Positions 7,605-15,073 of a stretch of 19,977 nt of DNA are shown here, piece by piece; position 1 is the first letter of the stretch; each line of letters begins with the position of its first letter. A program made the position numbers and the translations under genes. This DNA is from JABHHG01 sp964419445. GTDB taxonomy: Bacteria > Fidelibacterota > Marinisomatia > SCGC-AAA003-L08 > D37C17. Location: assembly GCA_964419445.1 (NCBI GenBank), contig CAYQPE010000026.1, positions 1 to 19,977 on the forward strand, given 5' to 3'. The notes under the pieces are model-generated. The model was not told the DNA's origin. It made no database searches and saw only the letters and a program-made list of their open reading frames with translations.

Positions 7605-9134
7605 TTAGTGGTAAAAATGTCGAGTTTTTGTAAATATCATAACAAGACCAAGTTCATTTGCTCTTTTGATAACTTCATCATCCTTTATAGAGCCACCTGG
7701 TTGAATAATTGCTTTTATACCATGCTCTGCAGCTAATTCTATACTATCTGCGAAAGGGAAAAACGCATCAGAAGCTACGATTGAACCGTCTAAATTTAAC
7801 CCTGCTTCATTTACTTTACGAATACCAATTTTTATAGAATCTACTCGAGACATTTGTCCAGCACCTACACCCAATAATTGTTCATCATTTGCATATACAA
7901 TAGCATTAGACTTTACATATCTTACTAATATCCAACCTAATTTCATGGCATCAAGCTGTTCTGCAGTAGGTTTGAGTTCTGTGACCACTTCTAATTTTTC
8001 AAATTCTCCTTGGTCATCGTCTTTTTCCTGGATGAGATACCCTCCTGCAGCAGACTTAAGTGAAATTGATGTTTGAGAATAGTTTTCACCAATAACTACT
8101 ATTCTTAAATTTTTCTTCCGCTTAAATATCTCTCTAGCTGCATCCGTCACTGATGGTCCAATAATACATTCTAAAAATGGTTCTACTAAAGACTCTGCAA
8201 CAGATTCATCAATTTCTTTATTAAATGCGACAATTCCTCCAAAATAACTTACGGGATCAGTTGATACTGCTCGTTCATATGCTTCTTTTAAATTTTCACC
8301 TTTACCAAAACCACATGGATTTGCATGTTTTATTATTGCACATGCAGGTTCATCAAATTCTAAGGCAATTTCTATTGCAGATTCCATATCTGCATAATTG
8401 TTGTATGATAATGCTTTTCCTTGAAGCTGTTTCCAAGGGAGTTCAGAACCTTTGGGAAGATAAAAAGCAGCTGATTGATGAGGATTTTCACCATATCTTA
8501 ATTCTGATGCTTTTTGTAATGAAAAATTTACAAACTCTGGATTTTTATCATCATCTTTAGAAAAGTAATTGAAAATTGATGCTTCATAATTTGCTGTCAT
8601 GGCAAATACTCTACATGCATAATCTTCTCGTTTTTCCAAGGGGATTTCTCCGTTATTAGCAGAAAACTCGCTCATAAATTCTGAATATATTTCAGGGGTA
8701 CAAAGTGGAACGATAGAATGGTAATTCTTTGCAGCCGCCCTAATCATTGATGGACCACCAATATCAATAAATTCAATTGCTTTTGAAAACTCTAATTTTT
8801 TCTCTACTGCTTCTTGAACAAATGGATAAAAATTTACTACGACAACATCAATTTCTGACCCTTTAAGTTTTTCTAAGTCTGACAGATGCGAAGGGTTATT
8901 TCTATCAGCCAATATGCCACCAAAAATTTTGGGATCTAGGGTTTTAACTCTCCCATCCATTACTGCTCCCGTTCCTGTAATTTCAGAAACAGGGGTAACC
9001 GGAATTCCATTTTCTTCTAACACTCGCCGAGTTCCACCTGTAGATAAAATCTCAACATTATTATTACTTAAAAACTGGCCTAATTCTACAATGCCTTCTT
9101 TATTCCAAACACTTATCAGTGCACGCTTTATCAC
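7605..9134 (-). CDS. purH: Bifunctional AICAR formyltransferase/IMP cyclohydrolase
   Basis: PurH carries out the last two steps of de novo purine synthesis: 10-formyl-THF-dependent formylation of AICAR and cyclisation to IMP. The N-terminal cyclohydrolase domain shows LISVWNKEGI (6-15), STGGT (31-35) and MDGRVKTLDPKIFGG (59-73). The C-terminal transformylase domain shows LRYGENPHQ (212-220), KHANPCG with the catalytic Lys269-His270 pair, and a terminal DAFFPFADSIE plus RHFYH end. The 509-residue length is normal. The start is GTG, directly abutting the purN stop (TAAGTG), with AAAGGG six bases upstream; no ATG fits. Linkage of purH to mreB just downstream is familiar from Bacteroidota. Confidence 0.97.
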   Translation of the reverse strand: MIKRALISVWNKEGIVELGQFLSNNNVEILSTGGTRRVLEENGIPVTPVSEITGTGAVMDGRVKTLDPKIFGGILADRNNPSHLSDLEKLKGSEIDVVVVNFYPFVQEAVEKKLEFSKAIEFIDIGGPSMIRAAAKNYHSIVPLCTPEIYSEFMSEFSANNGEIPLEKREDYACRVFAMTANYEASIFNYFSKDDDKNPEFVNFSLQKASELRYGENPHQSAAFYLPKGSELPWKQLQGKALSYNNYADMESAIEIALEFDEPACAIIKHANPCGFGKGENLKEAYERAVSTDPVSYFGGIVAFNKEIDESVAESLVEPFLECIIGPSVTDAAREIFKRKKNLRIVVIGENYSQTSISLKSAAGGYLIQEKDDDQGEFEKLEVVTELKPTAEQLDAMKLGWILVRYVKSNAIVYANDEQLLGVGAGQMSRVDSIKIGIRKVNEAGLNLDGSIVASDAFFPFADSIELAAEHGIKAIIQPGGSIKDDEVIKRANELGLVMIFTKTRHFYH

Positions 9135-9737
9135 TTATATCCCTTTAAAATTATGATTTTTTGCACACAGTCCTTCCACCACCAATGGATATACTCTGTG
9201 CTCAATTTCTAAAACTCTTTTTGCCAATGACTCTGGAGTATCATCTTTCAGAACAGGTACACGCTCTTGAACAATAATTTCTCCCTTGTCATAATCTTCA
9301 TTTACAAAATGAACTGTTATTCCACTCTCTTTTTCACCACTTTCAATGACAGAATTATGAACTTTCATGCCATAAAAACCTTTGCCACCAAACTTAGGTA
9401 AGAGTGCAGGATGAATATTAATTATTTTTCCTTCAAATTTTCGAACTACTACAATGGGTATTTTTTTCATATACCCTGCAAGAACAATTAAAGAAGGAGA
9501 GAAACGCTCTAATTTTTCCAAAATTATTTTCTCATATTCTGATGAATCAGGATAACGATTCTTATTAATAACGAATGTCTCTATTCCATTTGATTCGGCA
9601 AATTCAATGGCTTTACATTTAGGATTATTACTTACAAGCAGAGCTATACTTGCATCAATTTTATTTTTCTTTAAATGGTTAAAAATAGATTTAAAATTCG
9701 AGCCACCCCCTGAAGCAAATACTACAATTTTTTTCAT
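9135..9737 (-). CDS. purN: Phosphoribosylglycinamide formyltransferase
   Basis: PurN transfers a formyl group from 10-formyl-THF to glycinamide ribonucleotide, the third step of purine synthesis. The 200-residue protein begins with the Rossmann motif VVFASGGGSNF (5-15). The catalytic residues are visible: Asn107 and His109 in INIHPALLP, and Asp150 in DYDKGEII. Length matches the stand-alone PurN family. The ATG directly abuts the upstream kinase stop (TAAATG), and its own stop abuts purH, so purN and purH are very likely co-expressed. Both use the same folate cofactor. Confidence 0.96.
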   Translation of the reverse strand: MKKIVVFASGGGSNFKSIFNHLKKNKIDASIALLVSNNPKCKAIEFAESNGIETFVINKNRYPDSSEYEKIILEKLERFSPSLIVLAGYMKKIPIVVVRKFEGKIINIHPALLPKFGGKGFYGMKVHNSVIESGEKESGITVHFVNEDYDKGEIIVQERVPVLKDDTPESLAKRVLEIEHRVYPLVVEGLCAKNHNFKGI

Positions 9738-10358
9738 TTATTTGCTTAATTTCAACTCAATTTGTGAATAAATTTGATGCAATTTATCAGTATCTTCAAA
9801 TATATTAAACTTATTAGTATCCACCACTAAAACAGGTATATCATCAATTCCATCAATCCATTTTTCATAGGCTAAATTGAGTCTATATAAATACTCAGCG
9901 TCAATACTTTTTTCAAAATCTCTATTTCTGTTTTGAATTCGACTTACTAATACATTTGTATCTGCCTGAAGATAAACTATTAAATCTGGCTTTTTTAAAA
10001 ATTGTGTCATATTTCGAAAAAGATCTCGATATGTTTCCCAATCTCTTTTGGATAGAAAATTCATTTCAAACAAATTTCGGGCAAAAATTTCTACATCTTC
10101 GTAAATAGTTCTATCTTGTATAACACCTTTTTTACGCTTGGCCATTTCAATATGTCCTGCAAAACGGTGATGCAAAAAATAAATTTGAAGATTAAAGCTC
10201 CATCGCCCCATATTTCCATAAAAGTCTTCTAAATATGGGTTATCAATTACAGATTCATAATATTCATGAAGATCAAAATGTTTTGCAACAAACTCTGTAA
10301 AAGTCGTTTTACCCACGCCAATATTTCCTGCTACCCCTATAAATGGAGATTCAATCAT
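9738..10358 (-). CDS. Deoxynucleoside kinase (dGK/dAK family)
   Basis: A 206-residue P-loop kinase of the deoxynucleoside kinase family, which phosphorylates deoxyribonucleosides to their 5'-monophosphates in salvage. The P-loop is GNIGVGKT (11-18). QDRTIYED (81-88) carries the DR pair and acidic residue characteristic of the family, and RNRDFEKS (144-151) is the arginine-rich lid. Substrate preference (deoxyguanosine, deoxyadenosine or others) cannot be read with confidence. The start overlaps the mtaB stop as ATGA and its stop abuts purN, so it is the salvage counterpart set next to two de novo purine genes. Confidence 0.9.
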   Translation of the reverse strand: MIESPFIGVAGNIGVGKTTFTEFVAKHFDLHEYYESVIDNPYLEDFYGNMGRWSFNLQIYFLHHRFAGHIEMAKRKKGVIQDRTIYEDVEIFARNLFEMNFLSKRDWETYRDLFRNMTQFLKKPDLIVYLQADTNVLVSRIQNRNRDFEKSIDAEYLYRLNLAYEKWIDGIDDIPVLVVDTNKFNIFEDTDKLHQIYSQIELKLSK

Positions 10359-11653
10359 AATACTAACTCTCCAAATAATTCTGCATTTTTCATCTCATTA
10401 ATTGCCACAGGATTAATTGTATTTACGAGGGAAGCATCCCCATTAACATTTACTCTAATATAGTTTTCTGTTAGTCCAGAAAGGACACCATCTTCTTCAT
10501 TCTCAAACAACACTTGATTTGTTGTGTTAAGATTTTTTTCTCTAAACTCTACTCGCTTTTTCTCAGATAATATATGAAGGATTTTACTTCGTTCTGACCG
10601 TATAGATAAAGGTATAGAATTTTCAATGTGAAGGGCTTCAGTATTTTCTCTTTCTGAATATGTGAAAACATGAAAATAGTTAACATCTAATTCATGAAGG
10701 AAAGTATAGGTTTGATTAAAATCATCATCGGTTTCATCTGGAAAACCTACAATTACATCTGCACCGATACACGCATTTGGGATTCTTTCCCGAATATATT
10801 CAACTCTATCTGAATACAATTCAGTACCATATCTACGCTTCATTAATTTTAAAATTTTATCACTTCCTGATTGTAATGGGATATGAAAATGTGGGAGGAT
10901 TTTATTTGATTTTGCAACAAAATCAATAATTTCATTTGTAAGTAAATTAGGTTCTATCGATGAAATCCTATACCGTGAAATTCCATCAATTTGATCTAAT
11001 GCCTTTAATAATGTTAAAAAATTGTATTTTTTACCTTTACCAAACTCACCAATATTAACACCCGTTAAAACGATTTCTTCCACATCTGAAGTTGCAATTT
11101 CATTTACCAATCCAGTTACTTCATCTACTGTACCGAATCTACTTTTTCCTCGTGCAAGTGGAATAGTACAATATGTACAGGGATAATCACATCCATCTTG
11201 AATTTTAAGAAATGTTCGCGTTCTATCCCCTATAGAAAATGATGGCTTAAACTCTAATGGAATGTCAATCTCTTCATTTTTTACGATTGTGGAATTTGAA
11301 TCCCAATATTTTTCAATTTGCTTTGGTAAATTAAATTTTTCATGGGCACCCAAAATTAAATTAACACCCTCAATACAAGAGATCTCATCTGGTTTAAGTT
11401 GAGCATAGCAACCGATCATTGCAATATAGGCTTCAGGTGAACGATTTAAAATTTGACGAACAATTTTTCGTGCGCGCTTATCTGCATTGTCAGTAACAGA
11501 ACATGTATTTACAACATACACATCAGCTGAATCATAAAAAGAAACTTTTGAATATCCAAAATCGGTAAAGTCTCTGGAAATAGAAGATGATTCAGAAAAA
11601 TTTAATTTGCAACCCAATGTGTGAAATGCAACCGTTTTAAAAGGTGAGCTCAT
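10355..11653 (-). CDS. mtaB: tRNA (t6A37) methylthiotransferase MtaB
   Basis: A 432-residue radical-SAM methylthiotransferase that converts t6A37 to ms2t6A37 in tRNAs reading ANN codons. The N-terminal UPF0004 domain carries the three ligands of the auxiliary Fe-S cluster: Cys15 (LGCKLN), Cys51 (NTCSVTD) and Cys82 (IGCYAQ). The radical-SAM cluster motif is CDYPCTYC (155-162). A C-terminal TRAM domain follows from about 370 (VLFENEEDGVLSGLTENYI). HTLGCKLN and the overall architecture favour MtaB over MiaB or RimO. I chose ATG 11653, six bases after the oppF stop. A TTG at 11674 would extend the frame by seven residues into oppF and is less likely. Confidence 0.92.
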   Translation of the reverse strand: MSSPFKTVAFHTLGCKLNFSESSSISRDFTDFGYSKVSFYDSADVYVVNTCSVTDNADKRARKIVRQILNRSPEAYIAMIGCYAQLKPDEISCIEGVNLILGAHEKFNLPKQIEKYWDSNSTIVKNEEIDIPLEFKPSFSIGDRTRTFLKIQDGCDYPCTYCTIPLARGKSRFGTVDEVTGLVNEIATSDVEEIVLTGVNIGEFGKGKKYNFLTLLKALDQIDGISRYRISSIEPNLLTNEIIDFVAKSNKILPHFHIPLQSGSDKILKLMKRRYGTELYSDRVEYIRERIPNACIGADVIVGFPDETDDDFNQTYTFLHELDVNYFHVFTYSERENTEALHIENSIPLSIRSERSKILHILSEKKRVEFREKNLNTTNQVLFENEEDGVLSGLTENYIRVNVNGDASLVNTINPVAINEMKNAELFGELVL

Positions 11654-11658
11654 TACAA

Positions 11659-12672
11659 CTACGCTTGATGGCAAGACACAAAATGTGCCTGTGATTTTTC
11701 ATCTAAAGTTGGGTTAGCATTCACACAATCCGATATATACTCACCATTCTCTTTTGAATACTGACACCGAGGATGGAACGTACATCCCGAAGGTGGATTG
11801 GTTGGACTTGGTACATCTCCTTTTAAAATTATTCTTTCAGAAACATTTTCAGGATCTGGAACTGGCACAGCAGACATTAATGCTTTTGAATAAGGATGCA
11901 TCGTATTTGAGTAAAGCGTTTTTGAATCAGCAATTTCAACAATTTTACCCAAATACATTACTGCAACTCTATCGGAAATATATTCTACAACAGACAAATC
12001 ATGAGCAATAAACAAATAGGTAAGATTATACTCATTTTGTAAATCTTTTAATAAATTAATAACTTGAGCTTGAATTGAAACATCTAAAGCAGATACAGCC
12101 TCATCACATACAATTAACTCCGGCTTTACAGATAATGCACGGGCAATACCTATTCTCTGTCGTTGACCTCCAGAAAATTCATGTGGATATCGTGTGGCAT
12201 GAGCCTTAGGGAGCCCCACTACATCTAATAAACGGAATACTTCTTTTTCAATTTCATTATTTGGTACAATATTGTGAACACGCAATACCTCTGAAAGCAT
12301 ATTCCCTACAGTCATCCTCGGATTTAAAGAGCTATATGGATCCTGGAAAATAATTTGCATTTTCGGTCGGTAAGGCAATAGTGATTTTCTAGATAGAGTT
12401 GAGATATCTTTACTATCAAATAAAATAGAACCCTCAGTAGGATTTAGTAATCGAAGTAGTGTTCTTCCTACGGTAGTTTTTCCACATCCAGATTCACCTA
12501 CAAGGCCCAATGTTTCTCCCTTAAAAATATCAAAAGAAACATCATCTACTGCACGTACATGACCTGAAATTTGTGAGAATAGTCCTTTTCTGATTGGGAA
12601 ATACTTTTTAAGATTTTTCACCTCAACCAGTTTATGTTTATTTTGTAATTGTGTTTGGTTCAATTCTGTCAT
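11659..12672 (-). CDS. Oligopeptide/dipeptide ABC transporter ATP-binding protein (OppF/DppF type)
   Basis: A 337-residue ABC ATPase that would energise peptide uptake at the inner membrane. Visible motifs are Walker A GESGCGKTT (59-67), Q-loop FQDPYSSLNPRM (109-120), signature FSGGQRQRIGIARAL (166-180), Walker B LIVCDE (186-191) and switch His224. The C-terminal oligo_HPY extension follows (HPYSKALMSAVPVPDP, then GCTFHPRCQY). Cys297, Cys303, Cys316 and Cys334 fit the cysteine cluster seen in this subfamily. No permease, binding protein or OppD partner lies in the window; such orphan ATPases are common when the transporter is encoded elsewhere. It is the first gene of the long left block. Exact substrate is not determinable. 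Confidence 0.92.
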   Translation of the reverse strand: MTELNQTQLQNKHKLVEVKNLKKYFPIRKGLFSQISGHVRAVDDVSFDIFKGETLGLVGESGCGKTTVGRTLLRLLNPTEGSILFDSKDISTLSRKSLLPYRPKMQIIFQDPYSSLNPRMTVGNMLSEVLRVHNIVPNNEIEKEVFRLLDVVGLPKAHATRYPHEFSGGQRQRIGIARALSVKPELIVCDEAVSALDVSIQAQVINLLKDLQNEYNLTYLFIAHDLSVVEYISDRVAVMYLGKIVEIADSKTLYSNTMHPYSKALMSAVPVPDPENVSERIILKGDVPSPTNPPSGCTFHPRCQYSKENGEYISDCVNANPTLDEKSQAHFVSCHQA

Positions 12673-12744
12673 TTTTTAGCTGTGAAGAGCTATAAATTTA
12701 GATGTTTTTTAATACCTTTAACAATGCAGAACTCTTGAAAGAAA
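12673..12744. promoter_or_regulatory. Divergent intergenic region, candidate promoters
   Basis: These 72 bases separate the divergent oppF and QTMAN-family genes and must carry the start signals of both unless transcription enters from elsewhere. On the minus strand, TCTAAATTTATAGC (within 12689-12703) lies 16 bases before the oppF ATG and is almost identical to a stretch before gpmI. A TTGTTA lies 18 bases further upstream of TAAATT and could be a -35 element. On the plus strand, TATAAA (12691-12696) is a possible -10 for the glycosyltransferase gene. The assignment is by eye. Confidence 0.4.
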
Positions 12745-13842
12745 ATGAATATTTTATTAATTGAACCTTTTTTTACAGGATCACATAAATCCTGGGCAGA
12801 AGGATATCAACAAAACAGTACATATAATTTATCCATATTATCCCTTAAAGGAATATATTGGAAATGGCGAATGCATGGTGGTGCTGTTTCTTTAGCAAAA
12901 AAATACAACGAACATGTACGAATATATGGATATCCTGATAAAATTTTAACAACTGATATGCTTAATCTACCCGTATTTGTTGCATTTGCTGATGTGAAAG
13001 ATATCCCTATAATCACATACTTCCATGAGAATCAACTAACATACCCATGGTCCACACAAGATAGAGATAAAGAAAAGAACAGAGATCACCACTATGGTTT
13101 TATTAATTATACTACTGCATTAAGAAGCGATAAAATATTGTATAATTCCCATTTTCATAAAGATTCATTTATTTCTGCATTAAGAAAATTTCTAAAACAA
13201 TTCCCTGATAATAATGAATTATCAACAATTGATACCATTTCTAAAAAATCACACGTTCCCTATCTTGGTTTGGATTTAAAAAAATTTAATCATTATAAAA
13301 TTGAAAAAAATAATGTTCTTCCCATAATTTTATGGAACCATCGATGGGAATATGATAAAAATCCAAATTTATTTTTTGATATTTTAAGCCAGTTGAAAAA
13401 TCAACAATTAAAATTTAAATTAGTAGTTTTAGGAGAAGAATTTGATACAGAAATGAATATTTTTACTCAAGCAAGAGAGCAGTTTTCTGATGAAATTTTA
13501 CAATTTGGCTTTTGTGATAAATTTGAAGATTACGCACATTGGCTGTGGAAATCTGATTATCTATTAGTTACATCAAACCAAGATTTTTTTGGTGCAAGTA
13601 TAATGGAAGCAGTTTATTGCAATACATCCCCAATATTACCTAACAGGCTAACGTATCCTGAATTATTTGAAGTGAATGAAAATCCAAATCTATTCTATAA
13701 CTCTATGGATGGATGTATTGAATTATTACAAAAAAAGTTGAAAAATTGGAGTGGCTTTACTGAAAATTATTCAGAAATAGCAAAGACCTATGATTGGGCA
13801 ACAATAGCCCCTCAGTATGACTCAATATTGAAATCAGTTTAA
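12745..13842 (+). CDS. DUF3524/QTMAN-family glycosyltransferase
   Basis: The only plus-strand gene. The 365-residue protein matches the family of animal GTDC1, recently identified as the tRNA-queuosine mannosyltransferase QTMAN. The N-terminal domain shows LLIEPFFTGSHKSWAEG (4-20) and YWKWRMHGGA (38-47), both diagnostic, then YFHENQLTYPW (92-102) and LYNSHFHKDSF (132-142). The C-terminal GT-B half shows ILWNHRWEYDKNP (195-207) and the nucleotide-sugar-binding segment DFFGASIMEAVYCNTSPILPN (280-300). By homology it could mannosylate queuosine in tRNA, but bacterial members may act otherwise; this is inference. No queuosine synthesis gene is in the window. The ATG lacks a strong ribosome site. 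Its 3' end overlaps the convergent GNAT gene by 9 bases. Confidence 0.85.
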   Translation: MNILLIEPFFTGSHKSWAEGYQQNSTYNLSILSLKGIYWKWRMHGGAVSLAKKYNEHVRIYGYPDKILTTDMLNLPVFVAFADVKDIPIITYFHENQLTYPWSTQDRDKEKNRDHHYGFINYTTALRSDKILYNSHFHKDSFISALRKFLKQFPDNNELSTIDTISKKSHVPYLGLDLKKFNHYKIEKNNVLPIILWNHRWEYDKNPNLFFDILSQLKNQQLKFKLVVLGEEFDTEMNIFTQAREQFSDEILQFGFCDKFEDYAHWLWKSDYLLVTSNQDFFGASIMEAVYCNTSPILPNRLTYPELFEVNENPNLFYNSMDGCIELLQKKLKNWSGFTENYSEIAKTYDWATIAPQYDSILKSV

Positions 13843-14271
13843 TGTTTTTTCCATGAGATAATGCTGAATTTCATCAAAAAGCAAGTAAGTCTTCTTAACA
13901 ATTTTATAATCATTAGACTCATAAAAAGGAACAGCATAATCTCGAGAATGTAATATTACTTTTTGGGCATTCTTTTGAACTGCAATTCCCTCTAATTCTG
14001 CTAATAACTTACTTCCCAAATTCAATTTTCTGTAAGCATCTGAAACTCCCATAAATCTTATTTGGGCTTCATGTTCTGAATTTAAATGAATACGCCCTAC
14101 ACCCACAATTTTCTTATCTACCACAATCATTCTATGAATTGATGTATCATCTGAATCATCCATTTCACTCCCTTTTGGTTGATTCCAAGGTTTGCGTAAA
14201 GTTTCCCACCTTATTCTAAAATATTGGTCCCAATCTTCTTTGGTTTTTGGGGGTAAAATTTCAACAATCAC
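13834..14271 (-). CDS. GNAT-family N-acetyltransferase
   Basis: A 145-residue acetyltransferase with the GNAT fold. Residues 47-61 (RMIVVDKKIVGVGRI) form the central strands, IRFMGVSDAYRKLNLGSKLL (71-90) is the acetyl-CoA loop, and VILHSRDYAVPFYESNDYKIV carries the late strand and helix. The loop usually reads Q/R-x-x-G-x-G/A; here the first glycine is Asn84 (RKLNLG), which may alter cofactor binding. The substrate is unknown. The N-terminal layout resembles ElaA-like proteins. The start is GTG, two bases after the nuclease stop, with no clear Shine-Dalgarno, suggesting translation coupled to the upstream gene. It is the last gene of its operon. Confidence 0.82.
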   Translation of the reverse strand: MIVEILPPKTKEDWDQYFRIRWETLRKPWNQPKGSEMDDSDDTSIHRMIVVDKKIVGVGRIHLNSEHEAQIRFMGVSDAYRKLNLGSKLLAELEGIAVQKNAQKVILHSRDYAVPFYESNDYKIVKKTYLLFDEIQHYLMEKTLN

Positions 14272-14273
14272 TA

Positions 14274-15068
14274 TTAGGCTTTACGAGCAGGGTTATTAAC
14301 AGATTTTGCACTACATTCATCCCAATAATAACACCAGTGACAAAGAAGAGATTCTTTGGGGAAAAAGGAATATCCATCTTGAATATTTTTCTCTAACTTT
14401 CTCACTCTATTCACTATTGTCTTGGTATTTTTTTCAATTTGTTCTTTATCCAGTTTAACATACACATCTTGATTATGGCGAAGAAAATTCCAACCACATT
14501 CTATTGATTCTGAAGATTCAAAATTTTGTTGAACCGCTAAATTATATAATGTTAATTGTAAATCTTTCTGTGCTGATTTTTCAGTTTTTGCACGCTTACT
14601 CGTCTTATAATCTGTTACTCTCCACCCATTTTCTTCTGTAAAATCTAACCGATCAATAATTCCCCTAAAATGATATTCTCCCACAGTAAATTCCAACTTC
14701 AATTCTGTTCCATATAGCGGTTGATTAAAAATGGGTCCATTTTTATGACAGAAATTTCCCAAACATCTTAATCCCAATGTATAAATATGCTCTTTAGTTA
14801 CTCGAGGGTCAGCTATAAATATTTGATCATGCCAGTTTTCATGCCAGATTTCATGGAATTTTTCCGATAAAATATCAAAGGTAGTAAATCTCTCATGCCT
14901 TTCATTATAGAGCCACTCTAACACTTCATGTACGCGATTACCCATAAACGCTTCAATGCTCTCATGAGGTTTGTAATTTTTATCTATGTAGAGAAATTTG
15001 TATTGCTCGGGGCATGTTTTAAAGGTATTAATTTGGGAATATGAATATTTTTTTTGCGGATGTTTCAA
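14274..15068 (-). CDS. RecB-type PD-(D/E)XK nuclease with probable Fe-S cluster
   Basis: A 264-residue protein of the PD-(D/E)XK superfamily (Cas4/RecB/AddB C-terminal type). YSYSQINTFKTCPEQYKF opens the domain. The active site reads His47, Asp139 in FRGIIDRLD, Asp153 and Lys155 in VTDYKTS, then the QxxxY motif QLTLY (171-175). Cys19 together with Cys243, Cys246 and Cys252 (CHWC then C) is the four-cysteine pattern that holds a 4Fe-4S cluster in AddB and Cas4. It is a stand-alone nuclease, without a helicase domain and without CRISPR genes nearby. The role is probably DNA end processing or repair; this is inference. The start is TTG, five bases after the GWxTD gene, and no ATG precedes the conserved domain. 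Confidence 0.87.
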   Translation of the reverse strand: MKHPQKKYSYSQINTFKTCPEQYKFLYIDKNYKPHESIEAFMGNRVHEVLEWLYNERHERFTTFDILSEKFHEIWHENWHDQIFIADPRVTKEHIYTLGLRCLGNFCHKNGPIFNQPLYGTELKLEFTVGEYHFRGIIDRLDFTEENGWRVTDYKTSKRAKTEKSAQKDLQLTLYNLAVQQNFESSESIECGWNFLRHNQDVYVKLDKEQIEKNTKTIVNRVRKLEKNIQDGYSFFPKESLLCHWCYYWDECSAKSVNNPARKA

Positions 15069-15073
15069 AAATC

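Noticed and set aside
8225..8560. 111-codon plus-strand open frame inside purH
   Set aside because: It lies wholly antisense to a well-conserved purH, and its translation is Leu/His/Gln-rich low-complexity sequence with no motif.
12677..12692. Inverted repeat TAGCT-6-AGCTA as an operator in the divergent region
   Set aside because: Five-base arms in AT-rich DNA are expected by chance, and it partly overlaps the candidate promoter motif.
14274..15068. Cas4 of a CRISPR adaptation module
   Set aside because: Motifs fit Cas4-like nucleases, but no cas1, cas2 or repeat array occurs in the window, and RecB/AddB-type relatives share the same pattern.
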